Below are positions 26,849 to 36,573 of a stretch of DNA of 64,000 nucleotides, in pieces. How positions within the stretch are numbered: the first letter of the stretch is position 1; each line of letters opens with the position of its first letter. The DNA comes from Caulobacter sp. SLTY (lineage in GTDB: Bacteria > Pseudomonadota > Alphaproteobacteria > Caulobacterales > Caulobacteraceae), in contig NZ_JAAALA010000001.1 of NCBI RefSeq assembly GCF_009905535.1, forward strand, positions 1 through 64,000, in the 5' to 3' direction. Made by a program: the position numbers and the translations under genes. Below the pieces are notes generated by a model that did no database searches, was not told where the DNA came from, and worked only from the letters and a program-made list of their open reading frames with translations.

Positions 26849-27733
26849 ATGTCCATCCTTATCGACAAGAACACCAAGGTCATCTGCCAGGGCATCACCG
26901 GCAGCCAGGGGACCTTCCACACCGAACAGGCCATCGCCTACGGGACCCAGATGGTCGGCGGCGTCACGCCCGGCAAGGGCGGCACGACCCACGTCGGCCT
27001 GCCGGTATTCGACACCGTGGCCGAGGCCGTGGACCGCACTGGCGCCGACGCCAGCGTGATCTATGTCCCGCCGCCCTTCGCGGCCGACTCGATCTGCGAA
27101 GCGATCGACGCGGAAATGCCGCTGATCGTGTGCATCACCGAGGGCATCCCGGTGTCGGACATGGTCAAGGTGAAGCGCAGCCTGCAGGGCAGCAAGTCCC
27201 GGCTGATCGGGCCCAACTGCCCCGGCGTGCTGACCCCCAACCAGTGCAAGATCGGCATCATGCCGGGCGGCATCTTCTCTGAAGGCAGCGTGGGCGTGGT
27301 CTCGCGGTCGGGCACCCTGACCTATGAGGCGGTGTTCCAGACCACCAACGTCGGCCTTGGCCAGACCTCGGCCGTCGGCATCGGCGGCGACCCGGTCAAG
27401 GGCACCGAGTTCATCGACATCCTCGAAATGTACCTGGCCGATGAGGCGACCAAGTCGATCATCATGATCGGCGAAATCGGCGGCAGCGCCGAAGAGGACG
27501 CGGCCCAGTTCATCGCCGACGAGAAGAAGAAGGGCCGCTGGAAGCCGATGGTTGGCTTCATCGCCGGCCGCACGGCCCCTCCCGGCCGCCGCATGGGCCA
27601 TGCCGGGGCGATCATCTCCGGCGGCAAGGGCGGCGCCGAGGACAAGATCGCGGCCATGGAAGCGGCCGGGATCGTGGTCTCGCCGTCTCCGGCCAAGCTT
27701 GGCGAGACGCTGGTGGGCGTGCTCAACGGCTAA
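26849..27733 (+). CDS. sucD: Succinyl-CoA ligase [ADP-forming] subunit alpha
   Basis: 294 aa. CoA-binding Rossmann domain ([38 protein letters not shown]) and ligase domain with [11 protein letters not shown] and the phosphohistidine loop [15 protein letters not shown]. Pairs with SucC encoded 1.9 kb upstream. Start ATG 26849 is 8 bp after the preceding stop. Confidence 0.97.
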   Translation: MSILIDKNTKVICQGITGSQGTFHTEQAIAYGTQMVGGVTPGKGGTTHVGLPVFDTVAEAVDRTGADASVIYVPPPFAADSICEAIDAEMPLIVCITEGIPVSDMVKVKRSLQGSKSRLIGPNCPGVLTPNQCKIGIMPGGIFSEGSVGVVSRSGTLTYEAVFQTTNVGLGQTSAVGIGGDPVKGTEFIDILEMYLADEATKSIIMIGEIGGSAEEDAAQFIADEKKKGRWKPMVGFIAGRTAPPGRRMGHAGAIISGGKGGAEDKIAAMEAAGIVVSPSPAKLGETLVGVLNG

Positions 27734-27757
27734 GCCTTTCGCAGGCTGAACGCCATG

Positions 27758-27787
27758 ACGCCGGCGGGTTTTGCGACCCGCCGGCGT
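27758..27787 (+). terminator. Hairpin after sucD (weak terminator)
   Basis: Perfect 12-bp GC stem (27758-27769 with 27776-27787) and six-base loop TTTGCG, but the 3' side continues TGTGCTGCC without a T-run. May attenuate or stabilise the transcript rather than end it. The 27788-27941 stretch up to sucA is non-coding and AT-richer, and may hold a sucA promoter. Confidence 0.5.
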
Positions 27788-27941
27788 TGTGCTGCCTGGG
27801 GATATAGCCCTCGGTCATGGCAGACACCCGAAAAACTCAACAAATCCGCGCCCTTTATCTCCCCTTTCACAGGTGGGGGGCCTATATGAGGCCCCATTCG
27901 AACGACCGGCAGCGGGGCCGGTGCAATCTGGCGCGAGTGCA

Positions 27942-30905
27942 ATGGCCGACGACGCGGGTCTCATCAATCAGGTCCTGACCGAAACCTCCTTCCTCTACGG
28001 CGGCAACGCCGACTACGTCGAAGACCTGCACGCGCGCTGGGCCGAGAATCCGGCTTCCGTCGATCCCTCCTGGCAGGCCTTCTTCGCCAGCCTCTCCGAC
28101 CAGGCCGCCCAGGTGAAGGCCGCCGCCGCCAAGCCGGCCTGGACCCCGAACCGGCCGGGAGCGCCCCGCCCCGACTGGCTCCCGGCGCTGGACGGCCAAT
28201 GGCCCGCCGCCCCGGCCATCGAGGCCAAGATCGGCAAGGCCGTCGAGGGCCGCTCGCCCGCCGCGTCCCAGGAGGCGGTGCGCGCCGCCACGCTGGACAG
28301 CCTGCGCGCCATCATGATGATCCGCGCCTATCGGATGCGCGGCCATCTGCGGGCCAACCTCGATCCCCTGGGCATCGCCATCCCGCCCGGCGACGCCAGC
28401 GAGCTGGACCCGGCGAGCTATGGTTTCACCGAAGCCGACTACGACCGGCCGATCTTCCTCGACTATGTGCTGGGCCTGGAGACGGCCACCCTTCGCGAAA
28501 TCCTCGACATCGTCCGCCGCACCTACTGCGGCAGCGTCGGGGTGCAGTACATGCACATCTCCAATCCGGCCGAGAAGGGCTGGATCCAGGAGCGGATCGA
28601 GGGCCGCGACAAGGAGATCGTCTTCACCAAGGAGGGCAAGGTCGCCATCCTCAAGAAGCTGATCGAGGCCGAGGGCTTCGAGCGCTTCCTGCACAAGCGC
28701 TTCCCCGGCACCAAGCGGTTCGGCCTGGACGGCGGCGAGGCGGCGATCCCGGCTCTGGAACAGATCATCAAGCGCGGCGGCGCCCTGGGCGTGCGCGATA
28801 TCGTGCTGGGCATGCCGCACCGGGGGCGCCTGAACGTCCTGGCCGCGGTGATGGGCAAACCCTACCACGTCATCTTCCACGAATTCCAAGGCGGCAGCAG
28901 CCTGCCGTCGGACATCGAGGGCTCGGGCGACGTGAAGTATCACATGGGCGCCAGCTCCGACCGCGCCTTCGACGGCAACAACGTCCACCTGTCGCTGACC
29001 GCCAACCCCAGCCACCTGGAAATCGTCAACCCTGTGGTGCTGGGCAAGGCCCGCGCCAAGCAGGCCTTCACCCTGCGCGAGCAGCCGGACGCCGGCCGTG
29101 GCCACGTCCTGCCGCTGCTGCTGCACGGCGACGCCGCCTTCGCCGGCCAGGGCGTGGTGGCCGAATGCTTCGCCCTGTCGGGGCTGAAGGGCTATCGCAC
29201 CGGCGGGACGATCCATTTCATCGTCAACAACCAGATCGGCTTCACCACCGCGCCGCACTACAGCCGCACCAGCCCCTATCCGTCGGACGTGGCGCTGATG
29301 GTCGAGGCGCCGATCCTGCACGTGAACGGCGATGACCCGGAAGCGGTGGTCTATGCCGCCAAGGTGGCCACCGAGTACCGGCAGCAGTTCGGCAAGGACG
29401 TGGTCATCGACATGTTCTGCTACCGCCGGTTCGGTCACAACGAGGGTGACGACCCGACGATGACCCAGCCGCAGATGTATGCGCGCATCAAGGGTCACCC
29501 CTCCACCCGCGAAATCTACTCGACCCGCCTGATCGAGGAAGGCGTGGCCACCCAGGCCGAGGTCGATGGCTGGCTGAAGGAGTTCGACGACTTCCTCGAC
29601 GCCGAGTTCGAGGCCGGCAAGGCCTACAAGGCCAACAAGGCCGACTGGCTGGACGGCAAATGGGCCGGCCTGACCCTGCCGGGCGACGAAGAGCGTCGGG
29701 GCAAGACCGGCGTGCCGATGCAGAAGCTGGCCGACCTGGGCCGCAAGATCACCGCCATCCCCGACGGGGTGGACGTGCACAAGACCGTCAAGCGGATGGT
29801 CGAGAACCGCCGCGCCATGATCGACGCCGGCGAGGGCATCGACTGGGCGCTGGCCGAGCACCTGGCCTTCGCCACCCTGCTGGACGAGGGCTATCCGGTG
29901 CGCCTGTCCGGCCAGGACAGCGTGCGGGGCACCTTCACCCAGCGCCACTCCGACCTGATCGATCAGACGACGGAGGAACACTACACCCCGCTCAACAACC
30001 TGCGCCCGGGCCAAGGCAACTACGAGGTCATCGATTCGGCCCTGTCCGAAGAAGCGGTGCTGGGCTTCGAGTACGGCTTCAGCCTGGCCGACCCCAAGAC
30101 CCTGACCCTGTGGGAAGCCCAGTTCGGCGACTTCGTGAACGGCGCCCAGGTGGTGATCGACCAGTTCATCAGCAGCGGCGAACGCAAGTGGCTGCGGATG
30201 AGCGGCCTGGTCATGCTGCTGCCGCACGGCTACGAGGGCCAGGGGCCCGAGCACAGCTCGGCCCGCCTGGAGCGCTTCCTGCAGTCCTGCGCCGAGGACA
30301 ACATGCAGGTGGTCAACTGCTCGACCCCCGCCAACTATTTCCACGCCCTGCGCCGCCAGCTGCACCGCGAATTCCGCAAGCCGCTGATCGTCATGACCCC
30401 CAAGAGTCTGCTGCGTCACAAGAAGGCGGTGTCCAACCTGGCCGACATGGGGCCGGAAGGCAGCTTCCACCGGGTGATGGTCGACGGGGCCGAGGCCGGC
30501 TGCGATGTCGGCGGCGTGACCCTGAAGGCGGACGACCAGATCCAGCGGGTCATCGTCTGCTCGGGCAAGGTCTACTTCGACCTGGTCGAGGCGCGGGCCA
30601 AGGCCGGGCGCGACGACGTCTACATCATGCGGATCGAGCAGTTTTATCCCTGGCCGATGAAGTCGGTGATGCAGGTCCTGCAGCGCTTCCCGAACGCCGA
30701 GCTGATGTGGGTTCAGGAAGAGCCGAAGAACATGGGCGGCTGGACCTTCGTCGATCCCTGGCTGGAACTCACCCTCGACCGGATGGACATCAAGGCCAAG
30801 CGGGCCCGCTACGTCGGCCGCCCGGCCAGCGCGTCCACAGCCGCCGGCCTTATGAGCCGCCACATGAAGGAACTGGAAGCGTTCCTCACTGATGCCTTCG
30901 CCTAA
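27942..30905 (+). CDS. sucA: 2-oxoglutarate dehydrogenase E1 component
   Basis: Thiamine-dependent decarboxylase of the 2-oxoglutarate dehydrogenase complex, 987 aa, of normal size. ATG 27942 begins MADDAGLINQVLTETSFLYG; NADYVEDLHARWAENPASVD is the E1o N-terminal subunit-binding segment. Further marks: MGMPHRGRLNVLA-like GMPHRGRLNVLAAV, TANPSHLE, HGDAAFAGQG and IVNNQIGFTT (ThDP/Mg), CYRRFGHNEGDDP, and LLPHGYEGQGPEHSSAR in the C-terminal transketolase domain. sucB follows 42 bp later. Confidence 0.97.
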   Translation: MADDAGLINQVLTETSFLYGGNADYVEDLHARWAENPASVDPSWQAFFASLSDQAAQVKAAAAKPAWTPNRPGAPRPDWLPALDGQWPAAPAIEAKIGKAVEGRSPAASQEAVRAATLDSLRAIMMIRAYRMRGHLRANLDPLGIAIPPGDASELDPASYGFTEADYDRPIFLDYVLGLETATLREILDIVRRTYCGSVGVQYMHISNPAEKGWIQERIEGRDKEIVFTKEGKVAILKKLIEAEGFERFLHKRFPGTKRFGLDGGEAAIPALEQIIKRGGALGVRDIVLGMPHRGRLNVLAAVMGKPYHVIFHEFQGGSSLPSDIEGSGDVKYHMGASSDRAFDGNNVHLSLTANPSHLEIVNPVVLGKARAKQAFTLREQPDAGRGHVLPLLLHGDAAFAGQGVVAECFALSGLKGYRTGGTIHFIVNNQIGFTTAPHYSRTSPYPSDVALMVEAPILHVNGDDPEAVVYAAKVATEYRQQFGKDVVIDMFCYRRFGHNEGDDPTMTQPQMYARIKGHPSTREIYSTRLIEEGVATQAEVDGWLKEFDDFLDAEFEAGKAYKANKADWLDGKWAGLTLPGDEERRGKTGVPMQKLADLGRKITAIPDGVDVHKTVKRMVENRRAMIDAGEGIDWALAEHLAFATLLDEGYPVRLSGQDSVRGTFTQRHSDLIDQTTEEHYTPLNNLRPGQGNYEVIDSALSEEAVLGFEYGFSLADPKTLTLWEAQFGDFVNGAQVVIDQFISSGERKWLRMSGLVMLLPHGYEGQGPEHSSARLERFLQSCAEDNMQVVNCSTPANYFHALRRQLHREFRKPLIVMTPKSLLRHKKAVSNLADMGPEGSFHRVMVDGAEAGCDVGGVTLKADDQIQRVIVCSGKVYFDLVEARAKAGRDDVYIMRIEQFYPWPMKSVMQVLQRFPNAELMWVQEEPKNMGGWTFVDPWLELTLDRMDIKAKRARYVGRPASASTAAGLMSRHMKELEAFLTDAFA

Positions 30906-30947
30906 TCATTCAGCCGACTGACAAAAATAGAAATCGAGTAAGGATCC

Positions 30948-32168
30948 ATGGCCGACATCATGACCCCCGCCCTGGGCGAATCCGTCACCGAAGCGACGGT
31001 CGCCAGCTGGAAGAAGAAGCCGGGCGAGGCGGTGAAGAAGGACGAGATCCTCGTCGAGCTGGAAACCGACAAGGTCAGCCTGGAGGTCGCCAGCCCGGCC
31101 GACGGCGTGCTGGAGAGCATCGCCGCCAATGACGGAGACACCGTCACCCCCGGCGCCGTACTGGGCGTAGTCAGCGCCGGCGGCGCGGCCGCCGCGCCGA
31201 AAGCCGAGGCTCCCAAGGCCGAAGCCGCCCCGGCGCCCAAGGCCGAGGCTCCGAAACCCGCCCCGGCTCCAGCCGCCAAGCCTGCGGACGACAAGCCGCT
31301 GGCCCCCAGCGTGCAGCGCATCGTCAGCGAGACAGGCCTCGACCCCAAGGGCGTCACCGGCAGCGGCAAGGACGGCCGGATCACCAAGGGCGACGCCCTG
31401 GCCGCGTTGGACGCCCGCGCCTCGGCCCCGGCGGCGCCCGCCGCCCCCGCCGCCCCGCGCGCCATCCATGAGCGCGAGGAGCGGGTCCGCATGACCCGCC
31501 TGCGCCAGACGATCGCCCGCCGCCTGAAGGAGGCGCAGAACACCGCGGCCATGCTGACCACCTTCAACGAGGTGGACATGAGCGCGGTCATGGCGCTGCG
31601 CAATCAGTACAAGGACGTCTTCGAAAAGAGCCATGGGGTGAAGCTCGGCTTCATGAGCTTCTTCGTCCGCGCCTGCGTCGCGGCCCTGAAGGCCATTCCG
31701 GACGTCAATGCCGAGATCGACGGCCAGGACCTGATCTACAAGAACCACTACGACATCGGCGTGGCTGTCGGCACCGAGAAGGGCCTGGTGGTTCCGGTGG
31801 TGCGCGACGCGGACGCCATGAGCCTGGCCGAGATCGAAAAGGAGATCGGCGCCCTGGGCCGTAAGGCCCGCGACGGCCACCTGGCCATCGAGGACATGCA
31901 GGGCGGCACCTTCACCATCTCCAACGGAGGGGTCTACGGCTCGCTGATGTCGACCCCGATCCTCAACGCCCCGCAGTCGGGCATCCTGGGCATGCACAAG
32001 ATCCAGGAGCGGCCGATGGTGGTGAACGGTCAGGTCGTCATCCGGCCGATGATGTACCTGGCGCTCAGCTACGATCACCGCGTGGTCGATGGCCAGGGCG
32101 CGGTGACCTTCCTAGTCAAGGTCAAGGAAGCCATCGAGGATCCGCAGCGCCTGCTGCTGGACGTCTAG
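30948..32168 (+). CDS. sucB: Dihydrolipoyl succinyltransferase (E2 of 2-oxoglutarate dehydrogenase)
   Basis: 406 aa, start ATG 30948 with AAGGA upstream. A single lipoyl domain with the lipoylated Lys in [12 protein letters not shown], an Ala/Pro/Lys linker (~80-120), a peripheral-subunit-binding domain ([19 protein letters not shown] ... [12 protein letters not shown]), and the catalytic core ending [19 protein letters not shown] with the active-site His/Asp. Its E3 partner lpd lies 2.8 kb downstream after an ECF sigma cluster. Confidence 0.97.
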   Translation: MADIMTPALGESVTEATVASWKKKPGEAVKKDEILVELETDKVSLEVASPADGVLESIAANDGDTVTPGAVLGVVSAGGAAAAPKAEAPKAEAAPAPKAEAPKPAPAPAAKPADDKPLAPSVQRIVSETGLDPKGVTGSGKDGRITKGDALAALDARASAPAAPAAPAAPRAIHEREERVRMTRLRQTIARRLKEAQNTAAMLTTFNEVDMSAVMALRNQYKDVFEKSHGVKLGFMSFFVRACVAALKAIPDVNAEIDGQDLIYKNHYDIGVAVGTEKGLVVPVVRDADAMSLAEIEKEIGALGRKARDGHLAIEDMQGGTFTISNGGVYGSLMSTPILNAPQSGILGMHKIQERPMVVNGQVVIRPMMYLALSYDHRVVDGQGAVTFLVKVKEAIEDPQRLLLDV

Positions 32169-32193
32169 GTCGGGGTCTGCGCATCCTCCGCCC

Positions 32194-32844
32194 ATGGCGG
32201 AGAGCAAGCCCACCAACGTGCAGTCGGCCAAGGCCCGGTCCGCGCCGATCGTCGAGCCGGGCGGCGTCGCCTGGCCGTGGTCGCGCGGCGGTCGCGACCT
32301 CGACATCGGTCGGGCCGCGCTCGACAAGGGCGTGACCTTCCGCAGCGACACGGTGGAGAGCGGTCCGCCCCGGCCGACCAAGGTCGCCAGACGACCAGCG
32401 GGCGCCCTAGCCCCGCGCAAGGACACCCTGCTGGCCGGTGTGGCCAGGCCGATCATCGCCCTGCTGCTGGCCTTTCACCTGGCGCCGCATCTGGCCGACA
32501 CATTCGGACTGGGCTTCCTGGTCCGCCTTGCCGGGCTGCTGCCGTTCGGCGACTTGGTCGAGCCGGCGATCCGGTCCTGGGCCTTCCAGCCGACAGGAAT
32601 CTGGGTGATCGCCCTGATCCTTCGGTTCGTGGGGCTGAACATCGCCAAGAAGGAGCCGATAGCCGGCTTGGTCCTGGCCCTGCTGGCGTTCGGACTGGAC
32701 GCCGTCTCCTGGCTGTTCATCGGCCGGCCGCTGGGCGGCGACGGCGCGCTGCGCACCCTGTTGTTGGCCGAGGCGGCGCTGCTGGCCGTGCCGCTGGGCT
32801 TGGCCTGGGCCATGGCCCAGGCGCGTCGGCGAGATGTCGGGTAG
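32194..32844 (+). CDS. Hypothetical membrane protein (sigma-factor neighbour A)
   Basis: 216 aa from ATG 32194, 25 bp after sucB. Basic, Pro-rich N-terminal ~75 residues, then about four hydrophobic segments (IIALLLAFHLAPHLAD; PTGIWVIALILRFVGLNIA; AGLVLALLAFGLDAVSWLFI; LLLAEAALLAVPLGLAWAMA). Motif SWLFIGRPLGGDGALRTLLL resembles AWLYFGRKALETGF in the protein at 33655, suggesting distant paralogues on either side of an ECF sigma gene. Function unrecognised. Confidence 0.75.
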   Translation: MAESKPTNVQSAKARSAPIVEPGGVAWPWSRGGRDLDIGRAALDKGVTFRSDTVESGPPRPTKVARRPAGALAPRKDTLLAGVARPIIALLLAFHLAPHLADTFGLGFLVRLAGLLPFGDLVEPAIRSWAFQPTGIWVIALILRFVGLNIAKKEPIAGLVLALLAFGLDAVSWLFIGRPLGGDGALRTLLLAEAALLAVPLGLAWAMAQARRRDVG

Positions 32845-32861
32845 ACGACATTAGCCTTTGT

Positions 32862-32881
32862 TATGTCGTTGAATAGACATA
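32862..32881. promoter_or_regulatory. Inverted repeat TATGTC-N8-GACATA upstream of the ECF sigma gene
   Basis: Perfect 6-bp half-sites separated by 8 bases, inside the AT-rich 122-bp gap between 32844 and the sigma gene. Size and position suit an operator for a dimeric regulator. A GGGAACC block follows at 32892 but has no matching -10 element at EcfG spacing. Confidence 0.4.
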
Positions 32882-32966
32882 TGATTTTCGCGGGAACCGA
32901 TCTCGTAACCTGACATTTGATCCAACGGGCCCGCACGGACGGGCGGCCGAATTTCGGGATCATGCA

Positions 32967-33587
32967 ATGTCAGCGATGGATACCGCGGACGTCGGCTCCT
33001 GGCCGAGTAGCTCAAACAGCGACTTCAGAGAGCAACTCCTTGCGCTCGTCCCGGCCATGCGCGCCTTCGCCCGCTCCCTGAGCCGCGATCGGGAGGAAGC
33101 CGACGATCTCGCCCAGGAGGCCCTCTATCGCGCACTGGCCAACTGGCGAACCTTCCGGCCCGGCACCAACCTCAAGGCCTGGGTCTTCACCATTCTGCGC
33201 AACCGTTTCTACAGCCTCCGCCGTCGCAGCGTCAGGGAGACGAGCCTCGACCAGGAGTTCGCCGAACAGATCCCCGCCGCCTTCGGCGATCCTCTCGCCA
33301 GCTTCGAACTCGACGTCGTTCGCCTGGGCCTGAACCAGCTTCCCGCCGAGCAGCGGGAGGCCATCATGCTGATCTGCGCGGCGGGCCTCAGCTACGAGCA
33401 GGCCGCCGTGGTGGCCGACTGCCCGATCGGCACCATCAAGAGCCGGCTCAGCCGCGGCCGGACCAGCCTGGTCGCCCTGGTCGATACCGGCGCCGTCGGC
33501 GCCTCTGACGGCGCACGCCCATCACTGGCCCTCGATCGGCTGATGCAGGACGCCAGCCGGATGGCTGCGGCGGGCGCCCAGGCGTAG
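32967..33587 (+). CDS. ECF-family RNA polymerase sigma factor
   Basis: 206 aa from ATG 32967. Region 2: LLALVPAMRAFARSLSRDREEADDLAQEAL and the WRTFRPGTNLKAWVFTILRN stretch, typical of the EcfG/SigT-like alphaproteobacterial group. Region 4: LNQLPAEQREAIMLICAAGLSYEQAA with the helix-turn-helix CPIGTIKSRLSRGR. A Ser/Ala-rich C-terminal extension follows. No phyR/nepR or ZAS-type anti-sigma gene is adjacent; two membrane proteins flank it and are the only local candidates for signal transducers (inference). Confidence 0.9.
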   Translation: MSAMDTADVGSWPSSSNSDFREQLLALVPAMRAFARSLSRDREEADDLAQEALYRALANWRTFRPGTNLKAWVFTILRNRFYSLRRRSVRETSLDQEFAEQIPAAFGDPLASFELDVVRLGLNQLPAEQREAIMLICAAGLSYEQAAVVADCPIGTIKSRLSRGRTSLVALVDTGAVGASDGARPSLALDRLMQDASRMAAAGAQA

Positions 33588-33654
33588 ACCCCCGAGCGGG
33601 GTGACCCGCGCCCGCCATTGGTGCATCCTCGCCGCGTGGCCAGCGGGGGCGGGC

Positions 33655-34323
33655 ATGACAGACAGGCGGGATTCACCGATCATCCAGGGGCCGGAACCGT
33701 CTGGTTGGGCCATCTGGTGGAAGCGGCTCAGGGAGGCGCTCGCGGCCCTGCGCCGGCCGAAGGCGGATGCTGGGCCCCGCCCCGCCCACGCGAAAGCGGG
33801 GGCCGTCCCGCGCGCCGCCGAGCGCAAAACGGATAAGGCCGCGCTGAAGGCCTGGCGTGAGGTTCACGGTCGGCCGGCCATCTGGATGGCGCCCTTCTTC
33901 CTGGTCTTCGCGATGCTCTTCGCCTTGCCGCACCTGGCCCAGGTCATCCAGCCCCAGGCGCCGCGCAGCCTGATCACCGCCTTGGTCGCCGCCTTGCCGG
34001 ACCCGGCCCAGCCGCTGTCGCCGATGATCGCCGGCTGGCTTTGGGCGCCTTGGTGGCTGGGGCTGATTGCCCTGTTGCTGCGCCTGCGGGCCGCCTGGAC
34101 GGCGGGACGGGCCATTCTCGATGCCGTGGGCTGGGCCATGGCGGCCCTGGTCGTGGAGGGGGCAGCCTGGCTGTATTTCGGCCGCAAGGCGCTGGAGACG
34201 GGCTTCAGCCCGGCGGAGCGGTCGGGGGCCTGGCAATTGCTGGTCGCCGAGTTCGTCTTCCTGTTCCTGACCGCCGTGCTGTTTGCGCCGACCAAACGGC
34301 AACGAATCCGGTTCGAGCAATAG
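33655..34323 (+). CDS. Hypothetical membrane protein (sigma-factor neighbour B)
   Basis: 222 aa from ATG 33655 with a GC-rich GGGGGCGGG upstream; longer starts give no better context. Charged N-terminal ~85 residues, then four hydrophobic segments (PAIWMAPFFLVFAMLFALPHL; MIAGWLWAPWWLGLIALLLRL; ILDAVGWAMAALVVEGAAWLY; LLVAEFVFLFLTAVLFA). Shows the W-L-x-x-G-R motif and overall layout of the 32194 protein. 67 bp after the sigma factor stop, so possibly cotranscribed with it. Confidence 0.75.
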   Translation: MTDRRDSPIIQGPEPSGWAIWWKRLREALAALRRPKADAGPRPAHAKAGAVPRAAERKTDKAALKAWREVHGRPAIWMAPFFLVFAMLFALPHLAQVIQPQAPRSLITALVAALPDPAQPLSPMIAGWLWAPWWLGLIALLLRLRAAWTAGRAILDAVGWAMAALVVEGAAWLYFGRKALETGFSPAERSGAWQLLVAEFVFLFLTAVLFAPTKRQRIRFEQ

Positions 34324-34438
34324 GCAAAATCGAAGACCCCAGCGCGAGCTTTTCAACTTGAGCGGAAGAAGGCCGAGTCCGCCCGCGCCGCCCTGGTCCT
34401 GTTGATCCCTGGCGCTCTCTAGACGCCGGAAGTGGGTC

Positions 34439-34891
34439 ATGATCGATTGCCGGCATGCATTGTTCAAACATCCCGCGACAGCGACCGTGACCCCTGCGGA
34501 AGGCTTGCAGATTCTGGCCTGGATCGCCCGGTTCGTCGGAGCCTGGTACCTGTTCAACGGGGCGGTGGCGCTGAACGTCTGGCGGCGCACCATGGTGAAC
34601 CGGCGGCCGGAGACCGGGGTGGAGCATGTGCGCGCCTGGACCGTGCTGGCGGTGGCCAACCTGACCCTGCTGGGCGGGCTGCTGCTGTTGTTCCTCAGCC
34701 CGATGGCGCCGCACGTCTTCCTGGCTAGCTGCGCGTTTCAGGGCGCCTATTTCGCCTGGGCGCGCAAGGCGCTGCCGGCCCGGGACGAGGCCGGGCGGCG
34801 GGCTCGGCGGGTCTCCTTCACCGGCTTCATGGTCTACGTCGCGGTGACCCTGTTCGTCCTCGGCTGTAGCGAAGCAGGTCTGCTGGGCTGA
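34439..34891 (+). CDS. Small hypothetical membrane protein
   Basis: 150 aa. Three or four hydrophobic stretches ([74 protein letters not shown]) and a central basic loop ([15 protein letters not shown]). No recognised family. Located 79 bp before lpd on the same strand. Confidence 0.65.
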   Translation: MIDCRHALFKHPATATVTPAEGLQILAWIARFVGAWYLFNGAVALNVWRRTMVNRRPETGVEHVRAWTVLAVANLTLLGGLLLLFLSPMAPHVFLASCAFQGAYFAWARKALPARDEAGRRARRVSFTGFMVYVAVTLFVLGCSEAGLLG

Positions 34892-34970
34892 AATCTCCCG
34901 CGCGCCCTCGCATCCGGCGGCGGGATTTGCCATATGCAGCGCACAGCGAACGCAAGGGAAATTCAGGCCC

Positions 34971-36368
34971 ATGGCCCAGTACGACGTTGTCATTATCGGG
35001 GGCGGCCCCGGCGGCTACAACGCGGCGATCCGCGCCGGGCAGCTCGGGCTGAAGGTGGCCTGCGTCGAGGGGCGCGGCGTCCTGGGCGGCACCTGCCTGA
35101 ACGTCGGCTGCATGCCGTCCAAGGCCCTGCTGCATGCCTCGGAAATGTACGACCTGGCCAACAAGGACTTCGCCACCCTGGGCATCGAGGTGGCGCCCAA
35201 GCTGAACCTCGGCCAGATGATGAAGCAGAAGGCCGAGAGCGTGACCGCCCTGACCAAGGGCATCGAGTTCCTGTTCAAGAAAAACAAGGCCGACTACGTG
35301 AAGGGCTGGGGCCGCATCGCCGGGCCCGGCAAGGTGGCCGTCAAGGGCGAGGACGGCGCCGAGAGCATCCTCGAAGCCAAGCATATCGTTATTGCCACGG
35401 GCTCCGAACCGACGCCGCTGGCCGGGGTCGAGGTCGACCAGAAGCGTATCGTCGATTCTACCGGCGCCCTGTCGCTGCCCGAGGTTCCCAAGTCGATGGT
35501 GGTGATCGGGGCCGGCATCATCGGGCTGGAGCTGGGCTCGGTGTGGCGGCGGCTGGGCGCCGAGGTGACGGTGGTCGAGTACCTGCCGCGCATCACCCCC
35601 GGGATGGACGAGGAAACCGCCAAGACGTTCCAGCGCGCCCTGACTAAACAGGGCATGAAGTTCGAGCTCGGCGCCAAGGTGACCGCCGCCAAGGTCGGCA
35701 AGAAGGATGTCGAGCTGACCATCGAGCCGGCCGCCGGCGGCGAGGCCAAGAGCCTGAAGGCCGACTATGTGCTGCTGGCCATCGGCCGCCGGCCGTTCAC
35801 GGATGGCCTTGGCCTGGAGACGGTGGGCATCACCCCCGACAAGCGCGGCTTCATCGAGACCGACCACTTCAAGACCTCGGCCGAGGGCGTCTGGGCGATC
35901 GGCGACGTGATCCACGGCCCGATGCTGGCCCACAAGGCGGAAGAAGACGCGGTCGCCTGTATCGAACTGATCGCCGGCAAGGCGGGTCATGTCGACTACG
36001 ACCTGGTGCCCAGCGTGGTCTACACCTATCCGGAGGTGGCCTGGGTCGGGAAGACCGAGGAAGCGCTGAAGGCCGAGGGCGTCGCCTACAAGGCCGGCAA
36101 ATTCCCCTTCACCGCCAACAGCCGCGCCAAGATCAACCACGAGACCGACGGCTTCGCCAAGGTCCTGGCCGACGCCAAGACCGACCGCATCCTGGGCGTC
36201 CACATCGTCGGCCCGCAGGCGGGCGAGATGATCGGCGAATACTGCGTGGCCATGGCCTTCGCCGCCGCCTCGGAAGACATCGCCCGCATCTGCCACCCCC
36301 ACCCGACCCGCTCCGAAGCCGGCCGCCAGGCCGCGATGGGCGTCGAAGGCTGGACGATGCAGGCGTAA
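34971..36368 (+). CDS. lpd: Dihydrolipoyl dehydrogenase (E3)
   Basis: 465-aa FAD disulphide reductase that reoxidises lipoamide for the 2-oxoglutarate dehydrogenase complex. FAD motif [19 protein letters not shown], redox disulphide [21 protein letters not shown] motif [39 protein letters not shown], and the C-terminal catalytic HPHPTRSEA. Likely the E3 for sucAB, though separated from them by 2.8 kb. Confidence 0.97.
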   Translation: MAQYDVVIIGGGPGGYNAAIRAGQLGLKVACVEGRGVLGGTCLNVGCMPSKALLHASEMYDLANKDFATLGIEVAPKLNLGQMMKQKAESVTALTKGIEFLFKKNKADYVKGWGRIAGPGKVAVKGEDGAESILEAKHIVIATGSEPTPLAGVEVDQKRIVDSTGALSLPEVPKSMVVIGAGIIGLELGSVWRRLGAEVTVVEYLPRITPGMDEETAKTFQRALTKQGMKFELGAKVTAAKVGKKDVELTIEPAAGGEAKSLKADYVLLAIGRRPFTDGLGLETVGITPDKRGFIETDHFKTSAEGVWAIGDVIHGPMLAHKAEEDAVACIELIAGKAGHVDYDLVPSVVYTYPEVAWVGKTEEALKAEGVAYKAGKFPFTANSRAKINHETDGFAKVLADAKTDRILGVHIVGPQAGEMIGEYCVAMAFAAASEDIARICHPHPTRSEAGRQAAMGVEGWTMQA

Positions 36369-36390
36369 CCCACCGAAGTTTACCACCCCT

Positions 36391-36529
36391 CCGTCATCCT
36401 CGGGCTTGTCCCGAGGACCCATTTCTCCGCGCGCACGGACAGCCAGGGTGGGGTCGCGGCCGCGGCCCCAACGGCAAGCGCTCGCGGCGGCCGAACCCTG
36501 GGTCCTCGGGACAAGCCCGAGGATGACGG
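36391..36529. repeat. Perfect 31-bp inverted repeat between lpd and the hydrolase
   Basis: 36391-36421 is the exact reverse complement of 36499-36529, with 77 bases between. Each arm is itself near-palindromic around TCGGGCTTGTCCCGAGGA. This resembles the dispersed CATCC-CGGGCTTG-ACCCGGG-type palindromes common in alphaproteobacterial intergenic DNA (family knowledge). Could act as a bidirectional terminator or an mRNA 3' stabiliser. Confidence 0.85.
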
Positions 36530-36573
36530 CAGTGGGGTTGGGACCTAAGTTGGGTGAATCAGCGGAGGGAACA

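Noticed and set aside
27882-30863. A ~990-codon open frame antisense to sucA
   Set aside because: It is the mirror of third-position GC in sucA, has His/Val/Gly-biased composition, no start signal, and sucA is unmistakable.
32892-32920. EcfG-type promoter (GGAAC) before the ECF sigma gene
   Set aside because: GGAAC is present at 32893, but no CGTT-like -10 element occurs at the required 16-17-base spacing.
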